Shown piece by piece: positions 25,829 through 34,466 of a DNA stretch of 64,000 bases. The stretch covers positions 64,001-128,000 of IMG/VR virus record IMGVR_UViG_3300035661_000015. One strand, written 5' to 3'. A program made the translations under genes and the position numbers. The stretch comes from a virus. The notes beneath the pieces were generated by a model. That model had not been told where the DNA came from and did not search any database. It saw only the letters and a list, made by a program, of their open reading frames with translations. The stretch's first letter is position 1. Each line of letters starts with the position of its first letter.

Positions 25829-26544
25829 GATCAACGACCCCAGCTAAAAAAGCCATAGTTAATGAGCCCGTAGACGTAATAATTCCAGCCGCTACGCTTA
25901 AGCGGAAAATATCACAGTTGGGGCCGGTCTCTCTTTTTAAGCTAGGTAGTGGCAAAACCCTTATTGAAGATCAGGTATATAAAATTAAAAAGGTATTTGG
26001 GCGGGCCGACTTCTATTATGTGGGGGGTGAACAAATAGATAAGATCGCCCCTACTAATTTCCCCGCTCATATTAGACTCCTAGAGAATGAGCTACATGAA
26101 CAGACCGGAACCGCCCGATCTATGGAGATAGCTTCCCGAGTAACAAAAGCACCAAGGGTTTTAATTGTTTATGGCGATCTTTATTTTGACCAATCTATTA
26201 TTAGTGCCCTAGTTGCCCTTAATAAAGAAGATTGTTCATACGTATTGTCGGGAGAGAACCAGGGGGATAAAAAAATTGGCGTTCACTCTATTGATAAAGT
26301 TGTTACTAATTTGTATTATGATATAGAGCATAGATGGCTACAGATCGCTTATCTTACGGGCAAAGAATTAGACATATTTAAAAAAGTGTCTGCAAATCCA
26401 CTTAATCGCCCCCTTCTTGGTTTTGAAATTATAAATCAAATTATACAAGAGGGTGGAATCCTAAAAGAATTGTTCGTTAAAGGATATATATTTGATGTTT
26501 CAAAACTAGAAGATATTAAAAGGCTAAAAGGCCAAGGGGGCTAG
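25825..26544 (+). CDS. Sugar nucleotidyltransferase-like protein
   Basis: 239 residues. VDVIIPAAT...GSGKTLIEDQV resembles the opening of NTP-transferases, with the usual G-x-G-T-R/K loop altered. RVLIVYGDLYFD holds the acidic metal motif. SVLSGENQG and a C-terminal helix-strand region complete an approximate GT-A/nucleotidyltransferase fold. It could activate a sugar-1-phosphate for the glycosyltransferases. The degenerate nucleotide loop leaves activity uncertain. Confidence 0.65.
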   Translation: MRSTTPAKKAIVNEPVDVIIPAATLKRKISQLGPVSLFKLGSGKTLIEDQVYKIKKVFGRADFYYVGGEQIDKIAPTNFPAHIRLLENELHEQTGTARSMEIASRVTKAPRVLIVYGDLYFDQSIISALVALNKEDCSYVLSGENQGDKKIGVHSIDKVVTNLYYDIEHRWLQIAYLTGKELDIFKKVSANPLNRPLLGFEIINQIIQEGGILKELFVKGYIFDVSKLEDIKRLKGQGG

Positions 26545-26545
26545 T

Positions 26546-26740
26546 TTGGATATTAGAACACAAGCGGGAATATTTTTAATCGTATGGAGTATATTATTTG
26601 TATTAGTCGACGTTTATGCACGTATCTTTGGGGGTAAAGAAGCTACATTTTCATATCTTATTAGTGAGTTTTCACAAAATAATCAGGCCGTACCTTTTGT
26701 GCTTGGTTTTATTATGGGTCATATTTTTTGGAGAATGTAA
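26546..26740 (+). CDS. Small membrane protein, TTG start (64 aa)
   Basis: TTG 26546 directly after the TAG of the previous gene. Two hydrophobic helices (about residues 8-27 and 50-64) flank a polar loop. It could anchor the glycan machinery at the membrane. No family. Confidence 0.5.
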   Translation: MDIRTQAGIFLIVWSILFVLVDVYARIFGGKEATFSYLISEFSQNNQAVPFVLGFIMGHIFWRM

Positions 26741-27817
26741 TTGAAAATTGTAATTAATGTAGATAATCGTTGTGGTCACTATCCATATAAAAAAGGTATA
26801 GCTAATGTACTTCGTTATTGTGGACATCAGGTTTATTTGTGGTATACAGAATTTCCAGACGCACCAGCTATTCTAGATATTTTTTCACAATTTAAACCCG
26901 ATATTCTTTACACAAATTCATATAGCTTAGATTCGGCGACGATGAAGGCTATGGAAAAATATCCGGAAACAAAACTAATTCTCTTTTCTTCGGCCCACGG
27001 TGAAGCTAATACTTTGCCGATGGAATATCCGCTCGTTAGAGTTACGGACCAAGAAAAAGAATATGTTGAACACCTAAGAAAGATTGATCGCCCCAACTTT
27101 ATGTTTTTACACCACCATAATAATGTAATCGACTTTACCCTAGGTGGATGGAAAAAAGAATTCGGCGTCAATATTGCTGGAATCAAACATGGTGGCGACC
27201 TATTTACCTTTTTCAAGGGCCAACGCGACAAGAATTTAATTTGCGATATCGGATATTGCGGCGGCTACTGGGCCTATAAGGGAATTAATATTCGGAAGTT
27301 TATTTTTCCCCTATGTGACCCCAATAGAATTCCTCCGCTCAATGTTAAGATTTTTGGTAATCAGGGGGATTGGGCCAATCTACCACAATATTTGGGTTTT
27401 GCACAAGATCAAACCCTAAATAATCTATTCGCTTCTGCTACAATATGTCCTAATGTACATGAACCACATTCGACCGACTATGGTATCGACGTGGTAGAAC
27501 GTCCATTCAAAGTTATTTCTTCGGGTGGTTTTTGTATTTCTGACCATGTAAAATCTCTTGTAGAAGACTATTTTCCTGATAATGAAATCCCAACAGCTAC
27601 AACTGGTGAAGAATATGGCGAACTGGTTAACTATTATTTAAAAAATGAAGATGAGCGGGAAAAGTTAAGGGGGCGACAATACAAAAGAGTTTTGGGCGAA
27701 CATACCTATTTTGAAAGTGTGGCCGATATCTTTGCCAATCTCAATATGCCCGATATGGTTCGTGACGTTATGAATCATAAAATTATTTTCTTAGCACAAA
27801 ATGGAGTTAATTTATGA
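26741..27817 (+). CDS. CgeB-like glycosyltransferase
   Basis: TTG 26741 directly follows the previous stop. 358 residues with GT-B features: KIVINVDNRCGHYPYKKGI, DILYTNSYSLDSATMKAM in the N-terminal domain. The C-terminal VVERPFKVISSGGFCISD is the hallmark of the CgeB/glyco_trans_1_2 group (the motif binding the nucleotide sugar). A repeat variant (27654-27676) is in frame as ERE KLRGRQ. Ends ATGA-coupled to a 56-aa gene. Confidence 0.8.
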   Translation: MKIVINVDNRCGHYPYKKGIANVLRYCGHQVYLWYTEFPDAPAILDIFSQFKPDILYTNSYSLDSATMKAMEKYPETKLILFSSAHGEANTLPMEYPLVRVTDQEKEYVEHLRKIDRPNFMFLHHHNNVIDFTLGGWKKEFGVNIAGIKHGGDLFTFFKGQRDKNLICDIGYCGGYWAYKGINIRKFIFPLCDPNRIPPLNVKIFGNQGDWANLPQYLGFAQDQTLNNLFASATICPNVHEPHSTDYGIDVVERPFKVISSGGFCISDHVKSLVEDYFPDNEIPTATTGEEYGELVNYYLKNEDEREKLRGRQYKRVLGEHTYFESVADIFANLNMPDMVRDVMNHKIIFLAQNGVNL

Positions 27818-27984
27818 CCACGTTTTTTATACAAGTTTCTCCGGGTAAAATTATTAATTGTTCAAACATATGTCACACTGAGACGGTCTCTGATAACGGT
27901 GGTCTTATTATTTTTTTTGCAAAAGACCATTATATTGTAATTAACGCTACAGAAGCTAAAAAATTTTTAAAGGAATTCAATTGA
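27814..27984 (+). CDS. Small hypothetical protein (56 aa)
   Basis: ATGA overlap upstream and TTGA overlap downstream. Beta-rich with two Cys. No recognised family. Confidence 0.5.
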   Translation: MTTFFIQVSPGKIINCSNICHTETVSDNGGLIIFFAKDHYIVINATEAKKFLKEFN

Positions 27985-28826
27985 TAAACACACTACTTCC
28001 ATCAAAGAATAGACCGGGCCAATTAAAATTAACCCTTGATTCAATCGAGCGTTTTTGTCCAAATTTATTTGATATTAATGTTCTATATACGGCAACTGAT
28101 AGTAAATACTGGGAAGGTTATCAAAAATTAATCGATGAAAGTAAAAAATATTCTTTCCATGTACGGTTTATAAAAGAGTCAAATTTTTATGAAGACTTTA
28201 AAAATGTTTTATTTACAAAGTCTCTGTTTCATTTAATAACTGACGATACGGTATTTTATAAAAGTTCTCCAATAGCATCGGATATAGATATCGAATTACT
28301 CTTTTTTGAAAATCCTGAACTATTCTCTTTCTCTTTTAGACTTGGTTTAAACACTAAGGTCCAAACATATTATTTAAATCAAACACAGCCAGATTTAAAT
28401 GATTATAAAATTATGGGACATGATGAAAATATAATTATGTGGAATTTTAAAAATATTCCATCATGTTATAATTACGGATATTTTCCAGCGTGCGACAGTG
28501 TTGTTTATGATACTAATAGATTTTGGAATGTTATTAAAAGTAAAAAATTCAATTGTTTAAGGGGGTTAGAAGGCTTTCATTCTACTTATGATTCCATAAA
28601 ACAAAATCCTTATAGTTTCGCCTCAAGTTTTAAACAAAGTGTAGCTGTAAACCTATCGGTCAATTGTGTTAGTGAGGATGGGGTTCCATCTGGACTTGTT
28701 TATCCATTAACCACAGAAGAAATTAATACTAAGTACTTGGATGGTTATAAACTATTTGTTGAAATAGATCCTGATTCGGTAAAAGGTTGTCATACAGAAT
28801 TACCTATTACATTCATAAAGGAATAA
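27981..28826 (+). CDS. GT2-like glycosyltransferase
   Basis: 281 residues, TTG start overlapping the upstream stop. TLLPSKNRPGQLKLTLDSI is the SxxRP opening of GT2-type enzymes, and LFHLITDDTVFY has the DD metal motif at the end of the nucleotide-binding half. The C-terminal half contains the PACDSVVYDTNRFW acceptor-side block. It probably transfers a nucleotide-activated sugar. Four bases separate it from the epimerase. Confidence 0.75.
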   Translation: MINTLLPSKNRPGQLKLTLDSIERFCPNLFDINVLYTATDSKYWEGYQKLIDESKKYSFHVRFIKESNFYEDFKNVLFTKSLFHLITDDTVFYKSSPIASDIDIELLFFENPELFSFSFRLGLNTKVQTYYLNQTQPDLNDYKIMGHDENIIMWNFKNIPSCYNYGYFPACDSVVYDTNRFWNVIKSKKFNCLRGLEGFHSTYDSIKQNPYSFASSFKQSVAVNLSVNCVSEDGVPSGLVYPLTTEEINTKYLDGYKLFVEIDPDSVKGCHTELPITFIKE

Positions 28827-28829
28827 TAT

Positions 28830-29696
28830 ATGGACCGTCAAAAAGTGCTTATTCTTGGGGGCAATGGCTTTTTAGGCTCCCATCTTCATAAACGTCTCAT
28901 TGATAGTAATCGATATGAAATCTATGTTCCACCCCGAAATCTCGATTTAGAAAATGTTCACCATGTACAAACACTTTTTAATTTGTATCGGTGGGACATT
29001 GTTTTTCACCTAGCGGCGGTCCAAGGTAGTAATCCAAATTGCTTAGATATTAATAAAACAATAACTCAAAATATTCTAAATCATATAAATAAAAAAACAC
29101 GCCTCATCTTCGCCTCGTCTTCGACGGTCTATGGCGATATTGAAGTTGGTAGGGCAGCTTCCGAGTTTGATCAATTAATTCCAACCTCTGAGTATGGTTA
29201 TTCAAAACTATGTTCTGAAAGATACATCACTAACTTTCATGATAATTTTGTAATTTTAAGATTTTGTGCTATTTGTGGACCAGGAAATAAAAAGGGTTTG
29301 ATTACAGATCTAATCAACAAAGTTAAAAATAATCCATGTGACATATCTACGAAAAAGAAAATTGATGTTTTTGGAAAACCACCCGGTTCCACCAAACCCT
29401 ATATTTATGTTAAAGATGCTACCCACGCCCTTGAAGTCGCTATAGATGTAGAGTTAGGTATTTATAATATTTCTAGTGACACGACTATCTCTGTTTTAGA
29501 TGCGGCACACGTTATCCATAATAATACAATAACATATTTTAATATAATCTGTGAATTCAATAATATTGACTCGACTAATGACAATAAATATGTTAATCTA
29601 GATAATTCACTATTCAAAGAGAAAGCCAAGTTCTCTTATTTATGGCCGACTTCGGAATCTGCTATTATAGAAACGGTTAGAAAAAGTGATTTATAA
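28830..29696 (+). CDS. NAD-dependent sugar epimerase/dehydratase
   Basis: Extended short-chain dehydrogenase of 288 residues: GGNGFLG NAD loop at residues 10-16, HLAAVQGSN, Ser triad ASSSTVYG, and Y122-x3-K126 in EYGYSK. The later part is shorter and more diverged than in GalE or RmlB. It likely converts a nucleotide sugar for the neighbouring glycosyltransferases. It is a paralogue of the 30802 protein (same opening motif). Confidence 0.85.
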   Translation: MDRQKVLILGGNGFLGSHLHKRLIDSNRYEIYVPPRNLDLENVHHVQTLFNLYRWDIVFHLAAVQGSNPNCLDINKTITQNILNHINKKTRLIFASSSTVYGDIEVGRAASEFDQLIPTSEYGYSKLCSERYITNFHDNFVILRFCAICGPGNKKGLITDLINKVKNNPCDISTKKKIDVFGKPPGSTKPYIYVKDATHALEVAIDVELGIYNISSDTTISVLDAAHVIHNNTITYFNIICEFNNIDSTNDNKYVNLDNSLFKEKAKFSYLWPTSESAIIETVRKSDL

Positions 29697-29922
29697 AATT
29701 CAATATGTGGAACCTTTGGATAACAAGAATCTTTTTGCTGTTGCGGGTGACGACTCTGGGCTTAGTAAAAATGGTAAAGTTTGGTCTACTCTCGGTTATC
29801 TTAAAAGTCATATTACAGGGCGTCATGATTGTCATAAATATAATGACGACTATGAAGTTATTGAATACGAGATGGTGGAAGTAAAAAGGTACAAAGTGTC
29901 GGAGCTTAATAAAAATAAATGA
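29686..29922 (+). CDS. Hypothetical protein, GTG start (78 aa)
   Basis: GTG 29686 overlaps the epimerase stop. The product is hydrophilic with an acidic/basic C-terminus (VEVKRYKVSELNKNK). Of the kind often seen as small phage accessory proteins. No motif. Confidence 0.5.
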   Translation: MIYKIQYVEPLDNKNLFAVAGDDSGLSKNGKVWSTLGYLKSHITGRHDCHKYNDDYEVIEYEMVEVKRYKVSELNKNK

Positions 29923-29985
29923 GAGCTAAAGATGGATATAATTGAAGATTATAGTGTTTATAATATTGAATAATGGAGATTAATT

Positions 29986-30222
29986 TTGAAAATCAACTTA
30001 GAAAATTTGGCAACAACAATTGGTAAAGATGGATCTATTCGAGAATCTATGAAAATAGGAGTTTGAGCCATTAAATTAAGTTTTTCTGATGATTAATATC
30101 AAAATAGATACGAAATGGTATTAACCACCGAGGAGGCAAAAGGGTTGAGTGATAATATTTTGAATTTAATTAGTGAATACGAGAACTTTAAGTCAAATGA
30201 TGTACTTATCAAAAATAAATAA
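29986..30222 (+). pseudogene. Broken small protein gene with two in-frame stops
   Basis: From TTG 29986, after GGAG, the frame reads a normal-looking protein interrupted by TGA (30064) and TAA (30094), and continues to TAA 30222. The part after the stops (YEMVLTTEEAKGLSDNIL) is typical folded sequence. The continuous frame of good composition with two different stops suggests decay. The last part could still be made from ATG 30115 (35 aa). Confidence 0.5.
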
Positions 30223-30625
30223 CGGTTCGTATGATAACCGAATACTTTCAATTGAATTAGAACCTGATTTTCTAGAGTATATCAAAGGTGTTCGGGATAA
30301 GATTTTACAGACAGGTTTAAATATTTTTACGACACGGGTAAGTCATGATACAGTAAAAGCTAGATTTATTAATCCTCAAAATGATTGTTATGAAGATAGG
30401 AGTAAGAAACCATTTTTAGGAGAAGAAGATCGGCTGAGTTATTTTGGATACGATATATGTAAAGATTATTTTCCTAACGAAAACTTTTGGTATGAACAAA
30501 AGCCCGACGTAGTATATCTAGAAATATATAAAGATTACTTTGGCTTTTCTTTTGAAGAAAAGGGTATTCTCCATACCGGATCATTAATAAACCTTATTGA
30601 TTGGGAAATGAATTTTAATATATGA
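30197..30625 (+). CDS. Hypothetical protein (142 aa)
   Basis: Start at ATGATG 30197-30202, overlapping the broken frame. Soluble and aromatic-rich (DYFPNENFWYEQ), without catalytic signature. Ends ATGA-coupled to a zinc-ribbon gene. Confidence 0.6.
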   Translation: MMYLSKINNGSYDNRILSIELEPDFLEYIKGVRDKILQTGLNIFTTRVSHDTVKARFINPQNDCYEDRSKKPFLGEEDRLSYFGYDICKDYFPNENFWYEQKPDVVYLEIYKDYFGFSFEEKGILHTGSLINLIDWEMNFNI

Positions 30626-30801
30626 ATAATTATGATGAAGATGAAGAAAAGTGTTTAACAAACCGTGATAAAAAACTCGCCCCGAAACTTGGGATCTACT
30701 GGTGTAGAGGTTGTGATTTTTATTTAGTTAGAAGTCACAAACCCTGTCCTAATTGCAAATATATAAATGGCAAAAAAAGATTTAAAGCAAAAAGAGGTTA
30801 A
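30622..30801 (+). CDS. Small zinc-ribbon protein (59 aa)
   Basis: ATGA overlap upstream, and the stop is directly followed by the next ATG. CRGC (28-31) and CPNC (42-45) form a zinc ribbon; the N-terminus is acidic and the C-terminus basic (GKKRFKAKRG). Likely nucleic-acid- or protein-binding; role unknown. Confidence 0.6.
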   Translation: MNNYDEDEEKCLTNRDKKLAPKLGIYWCRGCDFYLVRSHKPCPNCKYINGKKRFKAKRG

Positions 30802-31791
30802 ATGATAACTTACAAAAATAAAAAGGTTCTCGTATTTGGGGGCAACGGGTTTTTGGGCAAGCATGTTTGCGAAGAACTACGTGATAACTCCTATGATGTA
30901 TACGCCCCGACCAGTAAAGAAATTAATTTACTGACGGCCACCTGTAATGACCACTACAAATACTATCTAAGGGACCATAATTTAATTAAGGCCCCTAATA
31001 TTTCCCGCTTAGATTATGGAATTAATTTAGCTGCATTACAGGGTGGAATTTTATTTCAGAGAAGTAATCAAGCTAATATCTATCATGACAACTTGATTAT
31101 GGGAATTACAGCTTTTAATCTATTTAAATGGTTGGGAGTAAAGAAAGTTGTTAATGTAGCTACTTCTTGCTCTTACGACTGTTCTAAAGAGGTTTTAGTG
31201 GAAGGAGATTTTTATAATGGAAGGCCCCATGAGTCCGTTGAGTTTTTTGGACTTGCTAAGCGTGGCGTAGAAACCTATGCACGTGCGATGAACAAAAACT
31301 TTGGGACCAGCTTTGTAACATTAGGAATCACAAATTTGTATGGGCCGGGCGACTCGACGGATTTAAATAAAACAAAGGTTACTATGGCTCTTGTCAAAAA
31401 ATTTGTTGATGCCCATATTAATAAAGATCCTTCTGTAATAGTTTATGGTGACGGCTCACCTTTACGCGATCTATTATATGTTGATGATGCGGCATTCTTT
31501 ATTCGTAAAGCAATGGAGAAATATGAGGATAAAGAATCCGTCCTGAATATTGGTAGCGGCAAAGAAATCAGTATTAAAGACTTAGCGGAGAAAGTTAAGG
31601 GGTTGGTGGGTTATGAGGGCGAAATCGAATGGATTAAGTCGGCCCCCAATGGACAAATGCGTAAATTTATAGACTGTTCTAAGCTATCCAAAGAGATTGG
31701 TTTTAATCCAAACTATCTAGTGCCTATTGAGGCGGGCTTACAAAAAACTATCAACTATTATAAAGAGTCCTGTTTTACGGGCGTTTCCTAA
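30802..31791 (+). CDS. GDP-fucose synthase-like epimerase, Tyr replaced
   Basis: 329 residues, extended SDR fold: GGNGFLGK at 13-20, INLAALQGG, VNVATSCSY (Ser triad) and NLYGPGD, a pattern closest to GDP-L-fucose synthase (WcaG/Fcl), which epimerises and reduces GDP-4-keto-6-deoxymannose. The catalytic Tyr-x3-Lys is F149-x3-K153 (FFGLAK), so the proton-donor Tyr is missing. It may be altered in reaction, or catalytically weak. A dispersed repeat encodes LAEKVKG (31584-31606). Confidence 0.8.
   Translation: MITYKNKKVLVFGGNGFLGKHVCEELRDNSYDVYAPTSKEINLLTATCNDHYKYYLRDHNLIKAPNISRLDYGINLAALQGGILFQRSNQANIYHDNLIMGITAFNLFKWLGVKKVVNVATSCSYDCSKEVLVEGDFYNGRPHESVEFFGLAKRGVETYARAMNKNFGTSFVTLGITNLYGPGDSTDLNKTKVTMALVKKFVDAHINKDPSVIVYGDGSPLRDLLYVDDAAFFIRKAMEKYEDKESVLNIGSGKEISIKDLAEKVKGLVGYEGEIEWIKSAPNGQMRKFIDCSKLSKEIGFNPNYLVPIEAGLQKTINYYKESCFTGVS
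31584..31606 (+). repeat. Dispersed bipartite repeat in epimerase gene
   Basis: AGCGGAGAAA, GTTAA, GGGGTTGG; the second half is imperfect. In frame as LAEKVKGLV, helix region. Confidence 0.55.
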
Positions 31792-31818
31792 TTTTTCCAT
31801 CCCAATGTGCCGAGATCT

Positions 31819-31843
31819 GGGTATATATTAATGTACCCTTTTT
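31819..31843 (+). terminator. Possible weak terminator
   Basis: GGGTA (31819-31823) and TACCC (31834-31838) around a 10-base loop, then five T. A five-pair stem is marginal. Confidence 0.3.
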
Positions 31844-31871
31844 GATTCTCGTACATTGGATAGGAAGAATA

Positions 31872-32324
31872 ATGAAAAAAATAGGTTTCTTTGTAGACAA
31901 ACTTGATAGTTCTGAACTTGCTTTTTTAATTTTAAATCAGGTCAATAAGAATGCCGATGTAAAAATAGACGCAACTATATTCACCACCTCACCATCTCTG
32001 CCTATGGTTTTACCTCAATGTGCTGTTATGGGGGCCGTTGAACTTTATGACTACGATGGAGTCGCCGTAGCAACATCCTTAGAAACGGCTCAAATTTTAT
32101 CTAATATGATTGGGCCGAAGAAAAAGGTTTTTTATATTTGGGACTTAGAATGGATGCGTATTCCACAAAAGTCCTATGAGGCCCTAGCCCCAATTTACCA
32201 AGACCCCCAGTTTATCATAGCTGCCCGATCTAACGAGCACGCTAAGGTTATTGAGAACGCTTGGAATATTAAGGTAAATATAATTAATCCGAATGTTGAG
32301 ATTGGGGGGTTTATCAATGTCTAA
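31872..32324 (+). CDS. Glycosyltransferase-like Rossmann protein, truncated
   Basis: Start ATG 31872 after AGGAAG. 150 residues resembling only the N-terminal domain of a GT-B enzyme: KKIGFFVDKLDSSELAF, YDGVAVATSLETAQILSN, VFYIWDLEWMRIP. The C-terminal donor domain is absent, so catalysis alone is unlikely. It may partner another glycosyltransferase. Confidence 0.55.
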   Translation: MKKIGFFVDKLDSSELAFLILNQVNKNADVKIDATIFTTSPSLPMVLPQCAVMGAVELYDYDGVAVATSLETAQILSNMIGPKKKVFYIWDLEWMRIPQKSYEALAPIYQDPQFIIAARSNEHAKVIENAWNIKVNIINPNVEIGGFINV

Positions 32325-33093
32325 GCCCCTACTCTTCACCAAAGACTTTTTAGAAAAAGAACTTCAAACAAAAAGCCCCGGACAAATAGCCGACGAAAAT
32401 TCCACATATACTAAAAAAATACAAAGACTGATGACTTACTATGGAATTAAGGGTCGGAGTAAATCGGAGGCTACTTCACTTGCCCTAAAAGAAGGTCGTA
32501 TCAAACATCCGACAGCGGGCCGCGAAAGAACCGAAGATGAAAAGATGCGGATTGCAAAGGGGTTAGTGGACACCTATACAGCCCTCGACCAAAAAGAAAA
32601 AGAACGTCGTACTCAAGTCTGTAAAGAAAAGTGGGACAATAGGCCCCCTGAGAAAAAAGCCGCTATGCACCAAAAAGCTATGGAAGGAATCAGGGAGGCG
32701 AGTCGAACGGGCTCTAAGTTAGAAAAATATATTAACGAACGTCTCAATGACCTTGGTTTTCCCGCTTATCTTCATAAGGCCGACCTTATCAATGAGAATT
32801 TAGAGTGCGATATAACCATATCAAGCGTAGGGGTTTACATCGAATTAGACGGTCTCTCTCATTATGAACCAATCTTCGGAGAAGAAAAGTTAATTAAAAC
32901 TATGGCATCTGACCATGAGAAAAACGCGATCGTCATTGGTAGCGGTGGTATTATGATCAGAGTAAAAGTTGAACAATCTTCTGAAAGCACTGTACATCGT
33001 GAACGATTTATGGTACAATTAGTAGATCTTCTCAACAGTATAAAAGAAAAAAGACCAGGACAAATAGATAGTTTGATCAATATTACTTATTAA
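32317..33093 (+). CDS. Vsr/EDxHD-like endonuclease with DNA-binding N-terminus
   Basis: Start ATG 32317 after GGGGGG. 258 residues. The N-terminal third looks like helix-turn-helix DNA-binding (SPGQIADENSTYTKKIQRLM). The C-terminal GSKLEKYINERLNDLGF... and YIELDGLSHYEPIFGEE match the core of Vsr-like nucleases and the EDxHD homing endonucleases described from phages. Standing at the edge of the glycan cassette, it could be a free-standing homing endonuclease that mobilised it. Alternatively it could be a repair nuclease. Confidence 0.6.
   Translation: MSKPLLFTKDFLEKELQTKSPGQIADENSTYTKKIQRLMTYYGIKGRSKSEATSLALKEGRIKHPTAGRERTEDEKMRIAKGLVDTYTALDQKEKERRTQVCKEKWDNRPPEKKAAMHQKAMEGIREASRTGSKLEKYINERLNDLGFPAYLHKADLINENLECDITISSVGVYIELDGLSHYEPIFGEEKLIKTMASDHEKNAIVIGSGGIMIRVKVEQSSESTVHRERFMVQLVDLLNSIKEKRPGQIDSLINITY
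32991..33019 (+). promoter_or_regulatory. Possible promoter before 33112 gene
   Basis: TGTACA, 17 bases, TACAAT with TGG ahead (the same TATGGTACAAT seen at 2960-2970). About 90 bases upstream of the annealing-protein gene. Confidence 0.3.
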
Positions 33094-33111
33094 GGAAAAG
33101 AGAAAAGTTAA

Positions 33112-33858
33112 ATGGCAAAGAAAAAAATTGAAACCCCACTGTTTGAAGTCGAGTTAGCGGAAAATGTAGGCGTAGATGTAGATGTAGATGAAACAATCAT
33201 ACCGCTTGAATTAGATATTACTGACGAAAAGTGGCAAGATTATATCTTTAGTTTCTTACAGGAGGATGAGGTTTTTAATGGACGACCAACCGTAGATGGT
33301 TTAAGACGAATAACAGAATTGGTTATGGGGCCAATTGTGCAAAGTTCGGCCAATGTCGTTACTTTTCCAAGTGATAAAAATAATAGGGCTATTGTCAATT
33401 ACACTATCGCTGTAAATGTTCTTAAGGGTGATGTCCATTTTAAGGGCGAAGTTCATCCTGGATATCTAAAAGTAGTCACAGAGCCGGGCGAATGCAATGA
33501 ATTAAATACCGACGAACATATGTGGCCCCATATGACTTCATACGCGGCGACTCGTGGTGAAGGTCGTGCTTTGCGAAAACTTTTGAAATTGCGTAAGGTA
33601 ACGGTCGCTGAAGAAGTTAAGGAAGAAGATGTAGCGACTATTCCGGATTGGGCAACTATTAATAATAATCAAATTAATCTTATGAAGATTTTAACTAAAC
33701 GTGTCGGTATCGACCTTGTTAAGTTTTATAATTCGGGCAAGCATAAGTATGGTAAGATTGAGGATATCAGTGAAGTAGCTGCACAAAAGATGTTAGCTCA
33801 ACTAAATAACTTTCAAAATGGTTCGACACCAATTCCTAGTGAATTAAAAATTAAATGA
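33112..33858 (+). CDS. Putative ssDNA-annealing/recombination protein
   Basis: 248 residues. The core (FNGRPTVDGLRRITELVMGP, NRAIVNYTIAV, SYAATRGEGRALRKLL) matches a conserved phage protein group of Rad52/Sak-like appearance, and the C-terminal helical segment (about 185-235) resembles those appended to annealing proteins. It would anneal single strands or mediate strand exchange with SSB. The family link is from memory of pattern, not a search; a different conserved phage unknown is possible. Confidence 0.5.
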   Translation: MAKKKIETPLFEVELAENVGVDVDVDETIIPLELDITDEKWQDYIFSFLQEDEVFNGRPTVDGLRRITELVMGPIVQSSANVVTFPSDKNNRAIVNYTIAVNVLKGDVHFKGEVHPGYLKVVTEPGECNELNTDEHMWPHMTSYAATRGEGRALRKLLKLRKVTVAEEVKEEDVATIPDWATINNNQINLMKILTKRVGIDLVKFYNSGKHKYGKIEDISEVAAQKMLAQLNNFQNGSTPIPSELKIK

Positions 33859-33977
33859 GTGATAATAATATTGAAAAACAAATCGCCGAAGAAATGGCCA
33901 ATAGGCTATTAGATAAAGTCAATAGGGATTTTATACGAAAAAAAAGAAATTATAATTATATAACCGCGTGGTCTTAA
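33855..33977 (+). CDS. Small hypothetical protein (40 aa)
   Basis: ATGA overlap with the upstream gene. Helical, with an acidic start and basic end. Coupled position supports it. Confidence 0.5.
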   Translation: MSDNNIEKQIAEEMANRLLDKVNRDFIRKKRNYNYITAWS

Positions 33978-33989
33978 GAAAGGTACAAT

Positions 33990-34439
33990 ATGAAACTTAC
34001 AGTACAATTATCGAAAGCCCTATCAGTTGAAATCGAAGGGGCTACACAAAAGAAATTGTTTGACGCCCTTGTAGAAGCCGAAAAATTAAAAGAGATCTTC
34101 GCCCCACGCTGCTGTGGTGTTTGTGGATGTAAGGATATTGGCTACAATCTACGAGAGGCAAAGTATACCGACGACAGGGGTAAAGAAAAAACCGCCTTCT
34201 ATCCTGAAATATTCTGCAAGAATGTTTATAATGAGGATGAGTCAGATAATTGTGGTGCTAAATTACCCGTTCATCAAAACGAGATTGGCGAAACACTCTA
34301 CACTACAGAGAAAAAGAACGGCAAGGTTCTTCCTAATGGTGGCTGGTCAACAAAATTCCGCTATCGCCCCTATAAGCCAAAAGATGATGAGGAGGGTGAT
34401 AAGCCCGCACCAAACGTTAGTCCGAAGGACAAAAATTAA
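33990..34439 (+). CDS. Zinc-finger hypothetical protein (149 aa)
   Basis: ATG 33990. CCGVCGCKD (about 41-49) and the later FCKNVYNEDESDNCG supply four metal ligands. A basic/proline tail (KPKDDEEGDKPAPNV) looks disordered. It is the last + strand gene before the convergent terminator. Of a type seen near recombination or late genes in phages, function unknown. Confidence 0.65.
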   Translation: MKLTVQLSKALSVEIEGATQKKLFDALVEAEKLKEIFAPRCCGVCGCKDIGYNLREAKYTDDRGKEKTAFYPEIFCKNVYNEDESDNCGAKLPVHQNEIGETLYTTEKKNGKVLPNGGWSTKFRYRPYKPKDDEEGDKPAPNVSPKDKN

Positions 34440-34466
34440 ACGCCCCCTAACTTGTTCCACTAACAA

